Below are positions 43,764-52,364 of a stretch of DNA of 64,000 nucleotides, one piece after another. The notes beneath the pieces are model-generated. The model did no database searches, had not been told where the DNA came from, and saw only the letters and a program-made list of their open reading frames with translations. How positions within the stretch are numbered: the first letter of the stretch is position 1; each line of letters begins with the position of its first letter. A program made the position numbers and the translations under genes. Source of the stretch: ATM1 sp003577165 (GTDB lineage: Bacteria; Armatimonadota; Fimbriimonadia; Fimbriimonadales; ATM1); contig SZPM01000004.1 in NCBI GenBank assembly GCA_030263715.1, forward strand, positions 186,001 through 250,000, given 5' to 3'.

Positions 43764-46472
43764 TCAGTAGTTCACTCTGCAACGGACCTGGTCGAGCCGC
43801 GCCTGGAATGTCGAGCCGCTGCCCGGCCCCGAGCGGGCGTACGACACCCGGATGCGGACCTCCTTGGTGCCCGGATGGATGAATCGCGAAACGGCCCCGG
43901 GCGGCGAGTACGTCCTTACGCTCTCAGAGAGTGGGGCAGCCCCGGTTCCGCACAGCACCCACGCGCCCGCGTCGAAGTCCCACGCGTGAACGGCCTCGGT
44001 CAGGTTGACCGAGTTTACGGAACCCTCGACGTCAAACCGAAGGGCGTTGGCCACGCGCTGGGGCGCAGCCATGCTCACCTGCACCTGGATCGGCGGGTCG
44101 AAGGGGCCGATGGTAATGCCGTTTTGTACAACAGCTCTCAAATCGTCGGAGAGGCGGATGTCGGAAAGTCCACCCGAAACGAGGATCCCGCGAACGACAC
44201 TCATAGCGTCGGCGAGAGCCTCTGCGTCGGCTGGAGTCACATCCGCTTCGAACAGGCCACGGCCGTATGTGAACGCGAGAAGGCGCGTCGCATCGCGCCA
44301 GACCAGTTCCTCGATCGGCACAGTTCCAGGGCCCTGGGTTTCGGCGGACCACGTTGCTCCGCCGTCGTAGGACGTGAAGATGCCGATGTCGGTGCCAACG
44401 ATCAGGTGGTTACCATTGAGCGGATTGAGAGCCAGCGCGCTGACAGGAACTACAGGAAGCCTTCTCGGCGGCACCCCGGCGGCGTCCGTAAATGTGCTTC
44501 CTCCGTCTTCCGTCTTCCACACGTTGCCGTCGGTCCATCCCATGACACTGATGAACACGCGATCGTGATTGTTGGGATCGATCGCAATTCTCGACACCCA
44601 CCGGTCGGGAAGAACGCCCGCTCCCACTCTCGTCCATGTCGGGGTCGCAGCGGTCCCGTTCGTCGTCTTCCACACCTGTCCGTTGTTGTAGCCCACCCAG
44701 ATCAGATCGGAGTTGCCCTTGGCAACCGTTAGCGTCGAGATGTTGAACGGCGAGTTATTGTAGTAGTGGGACGTCGGGAACTCTCGGAACGAACCGCCGA
44801 TCGGGTCCTTGATGACGGCCCACGTGGGCTGATTCCCGGTCTTTACGTCGTTCGAGCGCCAGAGGCGCCTCGCTCCCACCAGCATCCGATTGGGCTCGTT
44901 CGGATCGATCATGTAGAAAGAAATGAAGTTGCACGCGCCGCCACTTCGGTCCAATATCCCATCGTTGATGTCAACCCAGTTGAGACCGCCATCTGAAGAT
45001 CGGAAGATGTTGAGATTCTGCGACCCGCCATAGAAGTAGTTCGGGTCTGTGGGATCGTTTGCGCAGAATCCTCCATCGCCTCCGATCTCTGCAACCCAAC
45101 CTTCGATGTTGCCGGAGAAGCGCGTCGTGTAGTTGTCTTGAGCCCCGGCTATCGCGACACCGGTCGTGTTGCTCATCGCGCCGCCGTAGAATTGCGTAAC
45201 ACCGAGGTTGTTGTTCAGCTCCGTGGAAGAGCTTCCATAGATGTTCGTCGTCCGGTAAATGCCTCCATCCCCCCCGAAGTACACGGTGCGATTGTTGGTC
45301 CCGTCGAAGGCCGGATGCTGGACAATGACGTGATGGTCGGAGTGGACTCCACTAAACGTCGAGGATAAGGTGACTCCACCGTCGGTGCTGCGATAGAGGT
45401 TCACTCCGCCCACGACGAGCGTGTTGGAGTTGATCGGGTCGATCCACAAAGCATTGGTGTAGGCCTCGAGCGCCGAGATCCCGTTGCCGCTCGTCATCAG
45501 CGTGAAAGCCCCGCCGTAATTCACGCTTCGATAGACATGAATTCGCTGACTCGTGTTGTTCACTGCGGCGTATAAGGTTGACGAAGCAGAGGGCGCCCAC
45601 ACGACCTCGGCGCGATGGGGATTCGTGATTCCCGTCGCCGCAGTCCAGTTAACGCCCGCGTCACTCGAAAAGAGCACGGACGGCGAGCCGTGCATTCCCG
45701 CCGCGACGCGGTTCCCGTCGGTCGGATGAAACTTCACGTCATAGGCCCAGCCATCGCGGACCTTCGTCCAAGTGCCGCCGGAGTCGAGGGAGCGGAAAAT
45801 GCCCGTCGACGTCGCTGCCAAGAACAGGCTCGAGTTGGTCGGACTTTGAGCGAGACGATTCACGAAATAGAAGTCGGGGTTGGCGGTCGAAGGCAGTTGA
45901 AACCAGGTGACCCCAGCGTCCACGGATTTGAAGATGCCCGCGCCGCGAATGGTCGCCGTGTTGGAAGTCCCCTCCACCGCCTCGAAGAACCCCTCGCCCG
46001 TGCCGGCGTACAGAACATCCGGGTTGGTGCGATCCATCCACATGCAGCCGACCGACAGCGATGCCATGAATTCGTTCAGGGGAAACCACGAAGTACCACC
46101 GTTGGTCGTCTTCCAGATCCCTCCGCCGCAAGAGCCGACGTACATAGTGTTCGGCGTGGTGGGATGGATGAGGATCGCGCGGATCCGACCGCCGATGTTT
46201 CCAGGCCCACGCCAAGTCCAGCTGGTCGGGTTGAGTGCCCAGCCCGCCTCCGACTGCCGAAGGATGAGGTCATCCCTCTGAACCTTGGCTTTCCAAAGCG
46301 CGTTCTCCGGTATCGTCCCGTCCGGGTTCGCCCTCTGTTGGTAGCGCATGCGCATGGCTTGAATCGCCGTCGTTCGTTCCGACTCCGACCTCTCTGCAAC
46401 CGGCGCTGGCCGTACGCATCCCGCAACGGCACAAAGCGTCGCGCAGACGAAAACTGAAAAAGAACCTCTCAC
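43764..46472 (-). CDS. VPS10/sortilin-like beta-propeller lipoprotein
   Basis: 902 residues from GTG 46472 (GGGAGG 6 bp upstream; the longer open frame to 47288 overlaps the divergent gene and was rejected). Signal with a lipobox-like LCAVAGC. The body repeats BNR/sortilin blades: WKTTNGGTSWFPL, FKSVDAGVTWFQL, FRSLDSGGTWTKV, YRSTDGGVTLSS, WKTEDGGSTF and FTSYDGGATWSAE, two propellers' worth (about 110-750). A C-terminal beta-sandwich (about 780-902, QVQVSMAAPQRVANALRFDVEG) follows. Exported and surface-attached by prediction; ligand unknown. Confidence 0.85.
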   Translation of the reverse strand: MRGSFSVFVCATLCAVAGCVRPAPVAERSESERTTAIQAMRMRYQQRANPDGTIPENALWKAKVQRDDLILRQSEAGWALNPTSWTWRGPGNIGGRIRAILIHPTTPNTMYVGSCGGGIWKTTNGGTSWFPLNEFMASLSVGCMWMDRTNPDVLYAGTGEGFFEAVEGTSNTATIRGAGIFKSVDAGVTWFQLPSTANPDFYFVNRLAQSPTNSSLFLAATSTGIFRSLDSGGTWTKVRDGWAYDVKFHPTDGNRVAAGMHGSPSVLFSSDAGVNWTAATGITNPHRAEVVWAPSASSTLYAAVNNTSQRIHVYRSVNYGGAFTLMTSGNGISALEAYTNALWIDPINSNTLVVGGVNLYRSTDGGVTLSSTFSGVHSDHHVIVQHPAFDGTNNRTVYFGGDGGIYRTTNIYGSSSTELNNNLGVTQFYGGAMSNTTGVAIAGAQDNYTTRFSGNIEGWVAEIGGDGGFCANDPTDPNYFYGGSQNLNIFRSSDGGLNWVDINDGILDRSGGACNFISFYMIDPNEPNRMLVGARRLWRSNDVKTGNQPTWAVIKDPIGGSFREFPTSHYYNNSPFNISTLTVAKGNSDLIWVGYNNGQVWKTTNGTAATPTWTRVGAGVLPDRWVSRIAIDPNNHDRVFISVMGWTDGNVWKTEDGGSTFTDAAGVPPRRLPVVPVSALALNPLNGNHLIVGTDIGIFTSYDGGATWSAETQGPGTVPIEELVWRDATRLLAFTYGRGLFEADVTPADAEALADAMSVVRGILVSGGLSDIRLSDDLRAVVQNGITIGPFDPPIQVQVSMAAPQRVANALRFDVEGSVNSVNLTEAVHAWDFDAGAWVLCGTGAAPLSESVRTYSPPGAVSRFIHPGTKEVRIRVSYARSGPGSGSTFQARLDQVRCRVNY

Positions 46473-46493
46473 GATCGTCCTCCCACGACTCCT

Positions 46494-46499
46494 ATTGTA
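46494..46499 (-). promoter_or_regulatory. Candidate -10 TACAAT for the propeller lipoprotein
   Basis: On the minus strand TACAAT lies about 22 bp before the GTG start, in the 87-bp divergent gap shared with the GH130 gene. The -35 is weak. Confidence 0.35.
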
Positions 46500-46544
46500 A
46501 CAAGCACTATACGACTCCGCGCCAGGCCTCCCTCCCCAACCAGG

Positions 46545-46550
46545 TAGCCT
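46545..46550 (+). promoter_or_regulatory. TAGCCT box 9 bp before the GH130 ATG (weak leaderless-type)
   Basis: TAGCCT, nine bases, ATG. It fits TANNNT but spacing is slightly long, and no strong Shine-Dalgarno is seen. Confidence 0.25.
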
Positions 46551-46559
46551 TGCCAGGCA

Positions 46560-47540
46560 ATGACCGCCCGGCTCGTTGGGGAACCCCTCCCATCGCTTCC
46601 CTGGGAGGATCCTCCGGTGGGCTCCCACGACCCGATCTGGCGCTCGTCCAGGAACCCCATCATCCCGCGCGACGCGACACCGACCAGCAACGGCGTGTTC
46701 AACAGCGCGGCCGTGCCGTTCGGCACCGGCTTCGCGGGTGTGTTCCGCTGCGACGATCGGCACCGCCGCATGAGGCTTCACACCGGTTTCAGCGGCGACG
46801 GCGTTTCCTGGCAAGTCAAGCCCGAACCGATCTTCTTCGAGATTCCAGATCCGCAGATCGAGAAGCCCGAATACGGATACGACCCGCGGGTGTGCCGGTT
46901 GGACGGCCGCTACTACGTGACGTGGTGCACCGGATTCCACGGCCCCGCGATCGGCCTCGCTGTCACAGACGACTTCGCTCGATTCGAGATGATCGAGAAC
47001 GCGCTGCTCCCTTACAACCGAAACGGCGTCCTGTTCCCTCGGCGCATCGGAGGCAAGGCCATGATGCTCAGCAGGCCGAGCGACAACGGCCACACACCCT
47101 TCGGCGACATCTTCCTCAGTCAGAGCGACGACCTCGTTCACTGGGGCAAGCACCGCCATGTGATGGCGGGAATCCAGCCGTGGGAGTCCACGAAAATCGG
47201 CGCAGGCCCAGTTCCTATCGAGACGACGGAGGGATGGCTGCTCCTCTACCACGGTGTGCTCACCTCTTGCAGCGGCTACGTCTACCATGCCGGAGTCGCT
47301 CTCCTCGACTTAGAACAGCCCTGGAAGGTGCGCCGTCGAGCGGCGGCGTACATCCTCTCCCCTCATGAAACCTATGAGCGCATGGGCGACGTACCAAACG
47401 TCGTCTTTCCCTGCGCCGCAATCGCCGATCCGGCGACAGGGCGAATCGCGGTCTACTATGGAGCAGCCGACACCGTCACGTGTCTCGGATTCACGACCGT
47501 CGAAGCCCTCTTCGGTCACATGGAGGCATTTCCATCTTGA
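46560..47540 (+). CDS. GH130-family glycoside phosphorylase-like protein
   Basis: 326 residues, near the family length of about 300-330. Five-bladed propeller fold inferred from NPIIPRDATPTSNGVFNSAAV, RMRLHTGFSGDGVSW, EYGYDPRVCRLDGRYYVTWCTG, ALLPYNRNGVLFPRRIGGKAMMLSRPSD and KIGAGPVPIETTEGWLLLYHG. GH130 enzymes phosphorolyse beta-mannosides or manno-oligosaccharides; the D-P-R-V and W-L-L-Y-H-G motifs are typical. Substrate here is unknown. No signal peptide. Divergent from the propeller lipoprotein. Confidence 0.9.
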   Translation: MTARLVGEPLPSLPWEDPPVGSHDPIWRSSRNPIIPRDATPTSNGVFNSAAVPFGTGFAGVFRCDDRHRRMRLHTGFSGDGVSWQVKPEPIFFEIPDPQIEKPEYGYDPRVCRLDGRYYVTWCTGFHGPAIGLAVTDDFARFEMIENALLPYNRNGVLFPRRIGGKAMMLSRPSDNGHTPFGDIFLSQSDDLVHWGKHRHVMAGIQPWESTKIGAGPVPIETTEGWLLLYHGVLTSCSGYVYHAGVALLDLEQPWKVRRRAAAYILSPHETYERMGDVPNVVFPCAAIADPATGRIAVYYGAADTVTCLGFTTVEALFGHMEAFPS

Positions 47541-47590
47541 ATTGTGATGCCGGAAACTGCCAAACCCCGACGCTCAGGTATCTATCCTGC

Positions 47591-49666
47591 ATGAGGCCTC
47601 ATTTCGTCCTGGCTGCCGCCGCCCTCGCCCTCGTTACAGTGGGACAGCATCGGCTGCCCAGCATGCCGGGGTACGCGCGATACAACGAGATGCGCGCGAA
47701 GATCAGCCAGTCCGTCGTGCGCGGCGACCTGCAAGTCTCGTGGGTCGAGGGCGGTAAGGCCTTCACCTACCGAGACGGCGACAAGACGATTCGCTACGAT
47801 GTCACCACTCACGCCCGCACGGAGGTCAAACCGCCCCCGTCGTCGAACGCCTCCGCGCCTCAAACTCGACAGAACCCGTCGCGGGGCAGACAATTCACCG
47901 TCGAGTACTCGCCGGACGGGAAGTTGCAGGCCGTTTTCAAGAACAGCAACGTATGGATCGGACCCAGGGCCCAGGAGCCGACCGAACAGATTTCGACCGA
48001 TGGCGATGCGGCGAAGCGAATCGCATGCGGAACTGCCAGTTGGGTTTATGGAGAGGAGCTCGGAGTCCGCAGCGCGATGTGGTGGTCTCCGGATTCCAAG
48101 AAACTGGCCTACTACCGGTTCGACAATTCCAACGTAAAGGACTACTTCCTCGCGCTCAATCAATCGGGCCTATACACGGAGCCCTACATCGAGCCGTACG
48201 TGAAGGCGGGCGACCCGAATCCTGTCGTAGACCTTTTCATCTATGACCTGGAATCCAAGAAGACGGTGCAAGTGGATGTCCGCGATGGGAAACCGTTTTC
48301 GAACGATGTCGTCGGTCACTACATTTACGATGTTCGATGGTCGAAGGATGGAAAGGAGTTGTTTTTCAACCGAACCAACCGCAGGCAGAACGTCATGGAG
48401 TGGACCGCCGCCGACCCGGCGTCGGGCAAGTGCAGGGTCATCATTCGCGAGGAGTGGCTGCCCAGTTGGACCGACAACCACCCGCGCATTCATTGGCTGA
48501 CCGACGACACGTTCCTTTGGGTCTCCGAGAGAAACGGCTACTCCAATTTCTACAAGTACAACCTCAAGGGCGAACTGCTGGCGACGGTGACGAACCACTC
48601 GTTCGAGGTGGCGAACATCGTCTCGATCATAGGCAATTCGCTGTTCTATATGGCGCGAAGTGGAGACAATCCCTACAAACTTCAGTTGCACCGAGTCGGC
48701 CTCGACGGCAAGGGCGACCGCAGGCTCACCGACCCCGCCTATCATCACTCGATTCAACTTGCCCCCGACGGCAAACACTTCGTCGACACCTTCGAGACAC
48801 ACGACATTCCACCCGTTACAGCCCTGCGAGACGCCGACGGCCGGCTCATAGAGAAACTCAAGGAGAGCGACATTTCAAAGTTCGAGGAACTGAGCCTCAA
48901 GAAAGTCGAGCTGTTTGAATTCACCGCGGGAGACGGAAAGACCAAGTGCTACGGCGTCCTCCACAAACCGTCGCAGTTTGATCCGAATCGCAAGTACCCG
49001 TTACTCGTGGGCGTGTACGCCGGTCCAGAATCGGGAGGACTTCGCGAAGCATTCACGACTCCCAACTCCATCACGGAATTCGGCTTTCTGTTCGCCGAAA
49101 TCCACGGCCGAGGAACGAACGGTCGCGGCAAGGAGTTCACGGACGCCATGTATCTCAAGTGCGGAGTGACTGAGATTGACGATCAGGCCGCGGGCGTGAA
49201 GGAACTAGCCAAAAGGCCGTATGTGGACGCGTCGAAGGTCGGAATCTACGGAACGTCGTATGGAGGTTACGCCTCTGTGATGTGCATCCTCAGACACCCC
49301 GATGTGTTCGCCGCAGCCTGCGCCTCCGCAAGCGTCACCGACTGGAGGAACTACGACAGCATCTACACCGAACGCTACATGTGGATTCCGCAGGAGAACA
49401 AAGAGGGCTACGATGCCGGCTCAGCGATGACGTACGCCGCAAACCTCAAAGGCTGGCTCATGCTCTTCCATGGCACGGCCGATGACAATGTGCACCTGTC
49501 CAACACCATTCAATTGATCCGCGCGCTGCAGCGCGCCGGCAAGAGCTTCGAAGTCCAACTGGGCCCGGACATGGGACATGCCGGGATCAACTTCAATCGA
49601 ATGATGGAGTTCTTCATCGAGCGTCTAGTCATGACGCCGGCAGGTGCCCTTGCCAACGATTATTGA
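47591..49666 (+). CDS. Prolyl oligopeptidase-family peptidase (S9B, DPP-IV-like)
   Basis: 691 residues from ATG 47591. The signal-like N-terminus MRPHFVLAAAALALVTVG suggests export. The N-terminal propeller domain (about 50-440) has WWSPDSKKLAYYRFD and YIYDVRWSKDGKELFFNR. The alpha/beta-hydrolase catalytic domain (about 470-691) has nucleophile Ser in YGTSYGGYASV, Asp in HGTADDNVH and His in MGHAGINF. It cleaves dipeptides after Pro or Ala in related enzymes. Its end overlaps the next gene by 23 bp. Confidence 0.93.
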   Translation: MRPHFVLAAAALALVTVGQHRLPSMPGYARYNEMRAKISQSVVRGDLQVSWVEGGKAFTYRDGDKTIRYDVTTHARTEVKPPPSSNASAPQTRQNPSRGRQFTVEYSPDGKLQAVFKNSNVWIGPRAQEPTEQISTDGDAAKRIACGTASWVYGEELGVRSAMWWSPDSKKLAYYRFDNSNVKDYFLALNQSGLYTEPYIEPYVKAGDPNPVVDLFIYDLESKKTVQVDVRDGKPFSNDVVGHYIYDVRWSKDGKELFFNRTNRRQNVMEWTAADPASGKCRVIIREEWLPSWTDNHPRIHWLTDDTFLWVSERNGYSNFYKYNLKGELLATVTNHSFEVANIVSIIGNSLFYMARSGDNPYKLQLHRVGLDGKGDRRLTDPAYHHSIQLAPDGKHFVDTFETHDIPPVTALRDADGRLIEKLKESDISKFEELSLKKVELFEFTAGDGKTKCYGVLHKPSQFDPNRKYPLLVGVYAGPESGGLREAFTTPNSITEFGFLFAEIHGRGTNGRGKEFTDAMYLKCGVTEIDDQAAGVKELAKRPYVDASKVGIYGTSYGGYASVMCILRHPDVFAAACASASVTDWRNYDSIYTERYMWIPQENKEGYDAGSAMTYAANLKGWLMLFHGTADDNVHLSNTIQLIRALQRAGKSFEVQLGPDMGHAGINFNRMMEFFIERLVMTPAGALANDY

Positions 49667-50252
49667 CATTAGCCGACCGCTCGCGCCGGACACGGCCGTG
49701 TTTCCCGGGGATGTGCCCTTCTCGCGGCTCTGGACGCTGCAAATGGAGGCAGGGGACTCCTGCAACGTTTCTGAGATCCGAGGCAGTTCGCATGCGGGGA
49801 CGCATGTTGATCTTCCGTATCACTTCGGCTTCGAGGTCGAAGAGCCATCTCTGGAGGCCTTCGTCGGTCCAGCCGTCGTCATCGAAGTGAACGATTGGGC
49901 CGCGCTCTCTGACCTAACGATTCCAATGTCCCGCCGCGTGCTGTTCAAGACGCGGAACAGCCGAACCGAATCCACACGCTTCGATGCCGAGTTCGACTGC
50001 TTGCCGCCCACGGCGACAGACTGGCTGATCGAGAACAAGGCCGTGCTCGTCGGCGTGGACGGTCCATCGGTGGATCCAGTAGACAGCAAAGAGCTGGACA
50101 ATCACAAACGCCTTGCCTCTGCTGGTATCGCGGTCCTTGAAAACCTCGACCTCACCCGCGCCGAGCCCGGGGAATACGATCTCATCGCCCTCCCGCTGAA
50201 GGTCCCGGGGGCGGATGCGACGTGGGTTCGCGCCGTCCTGCTAAAGTCTTAG
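49644..50252 (+). CDS. Cyclase family protein (KynB-like)
   Basis: 202 residues. Starts with IIDISRPLAPDTAVFPGD; metal motif SSHAGTHVDLPYHF (HxGTHxDxPxH) and VGVDGPSVDP are signatures of the cyclase/arylformamidase family. KynB hydrolyses N-formylkynurenine; other members act on other substrates. No other kynurenine genes are nearby, so specificity is open. GTG start inside the end of the peptidase gene, preceded by GGCAGG. Confidence 0.9.
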   Translation: MPLPTIIDISRPLAPDTAVFPGDVPFSRLWTLQMEAGDSCNVSEIRGSSHAGTHVDLPYHFGFEVEEPSLEAFVGPAVVIEVNDWAALSDLTIPMSRRVLFKTRNSRTESTRFDAEFDCLPPTATDWLIENKAVLVGVDGPSVDPVDSKELDNHKRLASAGIAVLENLDLTRAEPGEYDLIALPLKVPGADATWVRAVLLKS

Positions 50253-50295
50253 CCCCTGCAACGCGCTGGGCGCAGGCCCCGTAGCCCAACCAACC

Positions 50296-51636
50296 ATGCT
50301 CACAGGCACTCGTGCATTCGCCCTAATCCTGTTCGGCCAGGTCGTCTCAAACGTCGGCTCGGCCATGACGGGCTTTGCGCTGAGCGTTCATGTGTACAAG
50401 GAAACTCGGTCGGTAGACGCGTTCGTAGCCATCATCCTTGCCGTCTTTATCACCAATGCCGTCGCCAGCCCGTTCGCAGGCGTGATCGTCGATCGCATCC
50501 CGCGCAAGACGGCGATGATGGTAGGTGACATAGGAGCCGCGCTCGCCACCCTCAGCCTGTTCGTCGTGGACAGGACCGTCGGACTCGCGGTCTGGCACAT
50601 CGTCCTCGCCACAGCCTGGAGCACTGCGTTCGCGTCTTTGCAGTGGCCCGCTTTCATGGCGGCGACGAGCGCGCTGGTGCCAAAGGAGCACGTCGCCAGA
50701 GCGAGTGGAATCGCACAAATGGGCGAGGCGCTTTCGATGATCGCGTCCCCGTTCCTTGCGGCGGTCGTGCTCACAAAGTTTGGACTCGCCTCCGTCTTCA
50801 TCATCGACTTCGTGACCTTTGGGTTTGCGGTCACCTCCGTCCTCTTTTCAATCATCCCTTCGCCCGTGCGCGATGCGGCCTCGACGGCTGCACGTTCCGT
50901 TCTGGGTGAGATTCGGGAAGGATGGAACTACCTGCTGCAGCGGCCGGGACTCATCGGCATCATGCAGTTCTTCATGACGGTCAACTTCACCGTCGGCGGA
51001 GTTCAGGCCATCTTCGGCCCAACCGTGATGGGATACCACGGCGAGAAGGCCTATGGCCTGATCGCGACATTGGGTGGCATCGGAATGCTGATAGGTTCCA
51101 TTGCGATGGGCGCCTGGGGGGGGCCAAAGCGCAAGGTGGAAGGCCTGCTCTGGTTTGGCGTTGCGGTTGGCGGCTTCCTGACGCTTTTCGGATTGACGAC
51201 GAGCCTCGTCCTGATGATAGTGGGCTCTGTCGGGATGATGTTCTGCTTCCCATTCGTTCAGGCGTGCAGCCAATCGATTTGGATGGTCAAAGTCGACCCT
51301 GAGTACCAGGGCCGCGTCTTCTCCCTGCGCAGGCTCGCTGCGACGTCTCTCGCCCCTCTCTCGGTCTGGCTCTGCGGACTCCTTGCTACCCGCGTCTTCG
51401 AACCCGCCATGATGCCGACCGGAGGCCTGGCTTCCACAGCTGGGCGCATGATCGGAGTGGGTGAGGGAAGCGGACTGAGGCTCCTGTCCGTAATAATGGG
51501 TGTCCTGACCGTCGCTGCGGTGGTTCTCCTGATTCGCCGGCGCTTGGTGTGGAACGTGGAGGCGGACCTGCCCGATGCGGTCCAACTCTCCGTCCCCGGC
51601 AACCTGAAAGTTGCCGAGGCTGCGGCAGAATCCTAA
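50296..51636 (+). CDS. MFS transporter (MFS_3/EntS-like)
   Basis: 446 residues, about 12 hydrophobic helices. Starts ALILFGQVVSNVGSAMTGFALSVHVYKETRSVDA; DRIPRKTAMMVGD motif after TM2; GEALSMIASPFLAAVVL; a loop PEYQGRVFSLRRLAATSLAPL in the C-half. Resembles macrolide/enterobactin exporter-type MFS proteins. Substrate unknown. Probably co-transcribed with the thioredoxin gene 31 bp downstream. Confidence 0.88.
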   Translation: MLTGTRAFALILFGQVVSNVGSAMTGFALSVHVYKETRSVDAFVAIILAVFITNAVASPFAGVIVDRIPRKTAMMVGDIGAALATLSLFVVDRTVGLAVWHIVLATAWSTAFASLQWPAFMAATSALVPKEHVARASGIAQMGEALSMIASPFLAAVVLTKFGLASVFIIDFVTFGFAVTSVLFSIIPSPVRDAASTAARSVLGEIREGWNYLLQRPGLIGIMQFFMTVNFTVGGVQAIFGPTVMGYHGEKAYGLIATLGGIGMLIGSIAMGAWGGPKRKVEGLLWFGVAVGGFLTLFGLTTSLVLMIVGSVGMMFCFPFVQACSQSIWMVKVDPEYQGRVFSLRRLAATSLAPLSVWLCGLLATRVFEPAMMPTGGLASTAGRMIGVGEGSGLRLLSVIMGVLTVAAVVLLIRRRLVWNVEADLPDAVQLSVPGNLKVAEAAAES

Positions 51637-51667
51637 GGCGACGTCCAGGGCTCAGGAGGACTCTCGA

Positions 51668-52201
51668 ATGCGTATTTGGAATGCAGTTTTCATCGCGGCG
51701 TTACTCGTTGCCGCCGCCTTCATCGGCCCCGCTTGTTCGAAGAACGAGGAACCCGCTGCAGACGCGAACGGCGCCGCAAGCGAACCACCCGATGATGCGG
51801 GCGGCTCCACGACGAACGCTTCTTCTGGCGCTTCGGCGGACGGCGGAAGTCCGACCGTGATCGCTGAGAAGGACTGGGTGACGAACCTGGACAATGCCCT
51901 CCAGACCGCGAAGACCGAAGGCAAGTTGGTTCTCGTAGACTTCACTGCCACATGGTGCGCGCCGTGCCAGAAGTACGTCAAAGAGGTTTTCCCGACTCCG
52001 GAATTCGCTTCCGCTGCGGAAGGATACGTCCTCGTGAAGATCGACATCGATGAGCAGCCGGACCTGGCAAAGGAGTTCAAGGTGGACGGAATCCCCGACA
52101 TTAAAGTGCTCGACGCAAACGGCAATGTCGTGGACACGCTCGTTGGCTTCGGCGGCGCGGAGCCCCTGATCGCCATGATGCAGAAGGCGAAAGGCGCTTA
52201 G
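51668..52201 (+). CDS. Thioredoxin-fold lipoprotein
   Basis: 177 residues. Signal sequence ending in FIGPAC with Cys23 as likely lipidation site. A Ser/Ala/Gly/Asn-rich spacer (24-62) precedes a thioredoxin domain with the active site WCAPC (Cys97, Cys100) in VLVDFTATWCAPCQ. The cis-Pro is in VDGIPDIKVLDANG. DsbD-gamma-like. Probably reduces or isomerises disulfides on envelope proteins. AGGAGGA 8 bp before the ATG. Confidence 0.9.
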   Translation: MRIWNAVFIAALLVAAAFIGPACSKNEEPAADANGAASEPPDDAGGSTTNASSGASADGGSPTVIAEKDWVTNLDNALQTAKTEGKLVLVDFTATWCAPCQKYVKEVFPTPEFASAAEGYVLVKIDIDEQPDLAKEFKVDGIPDIKVLDANGNVVDTLVGFGGAEPLIAMMQKAKGA

Positions 52202-52237
52202 GCCTCTCCGCCAAGACCGTAGATCGTACGGCATAGC

Positions 52238-52280
52238 CGAGCCTCCCATTCCATGAGGATTGGGAGGTTCGCTTCGTTTG
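52238..52280 (+). terminator. Probable intrinsic terminator after the thioredoxin gene
   Basis: An 11-bp stem (52238-52248 with 52261-52271, one G-U), then a T-T mismatch and three more pairs around loop ATGA, followed by TTCGTTTG. The T tail is interrupted, so efficiency is uncertain. Confidence 0.5.
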
Positions 52281-52364
52281 GGAAGGGTCGAGACCGTCGC
52301 GTAGGAGGCAAGGCGGCCGGGTGCGTTCGGCGGCGCAAGTCCGTCTCCAATGAGGGAGGCGAGG

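Noticed and set aside
46473..47288. N-terminal extension of the propeller lipoprotein to 47288
   Set aside because: Would lie antisense to the GH130 gene and lacks homology; the GTG at 46472 has a strong Shine-Dalgarno and gives a signal peptide.
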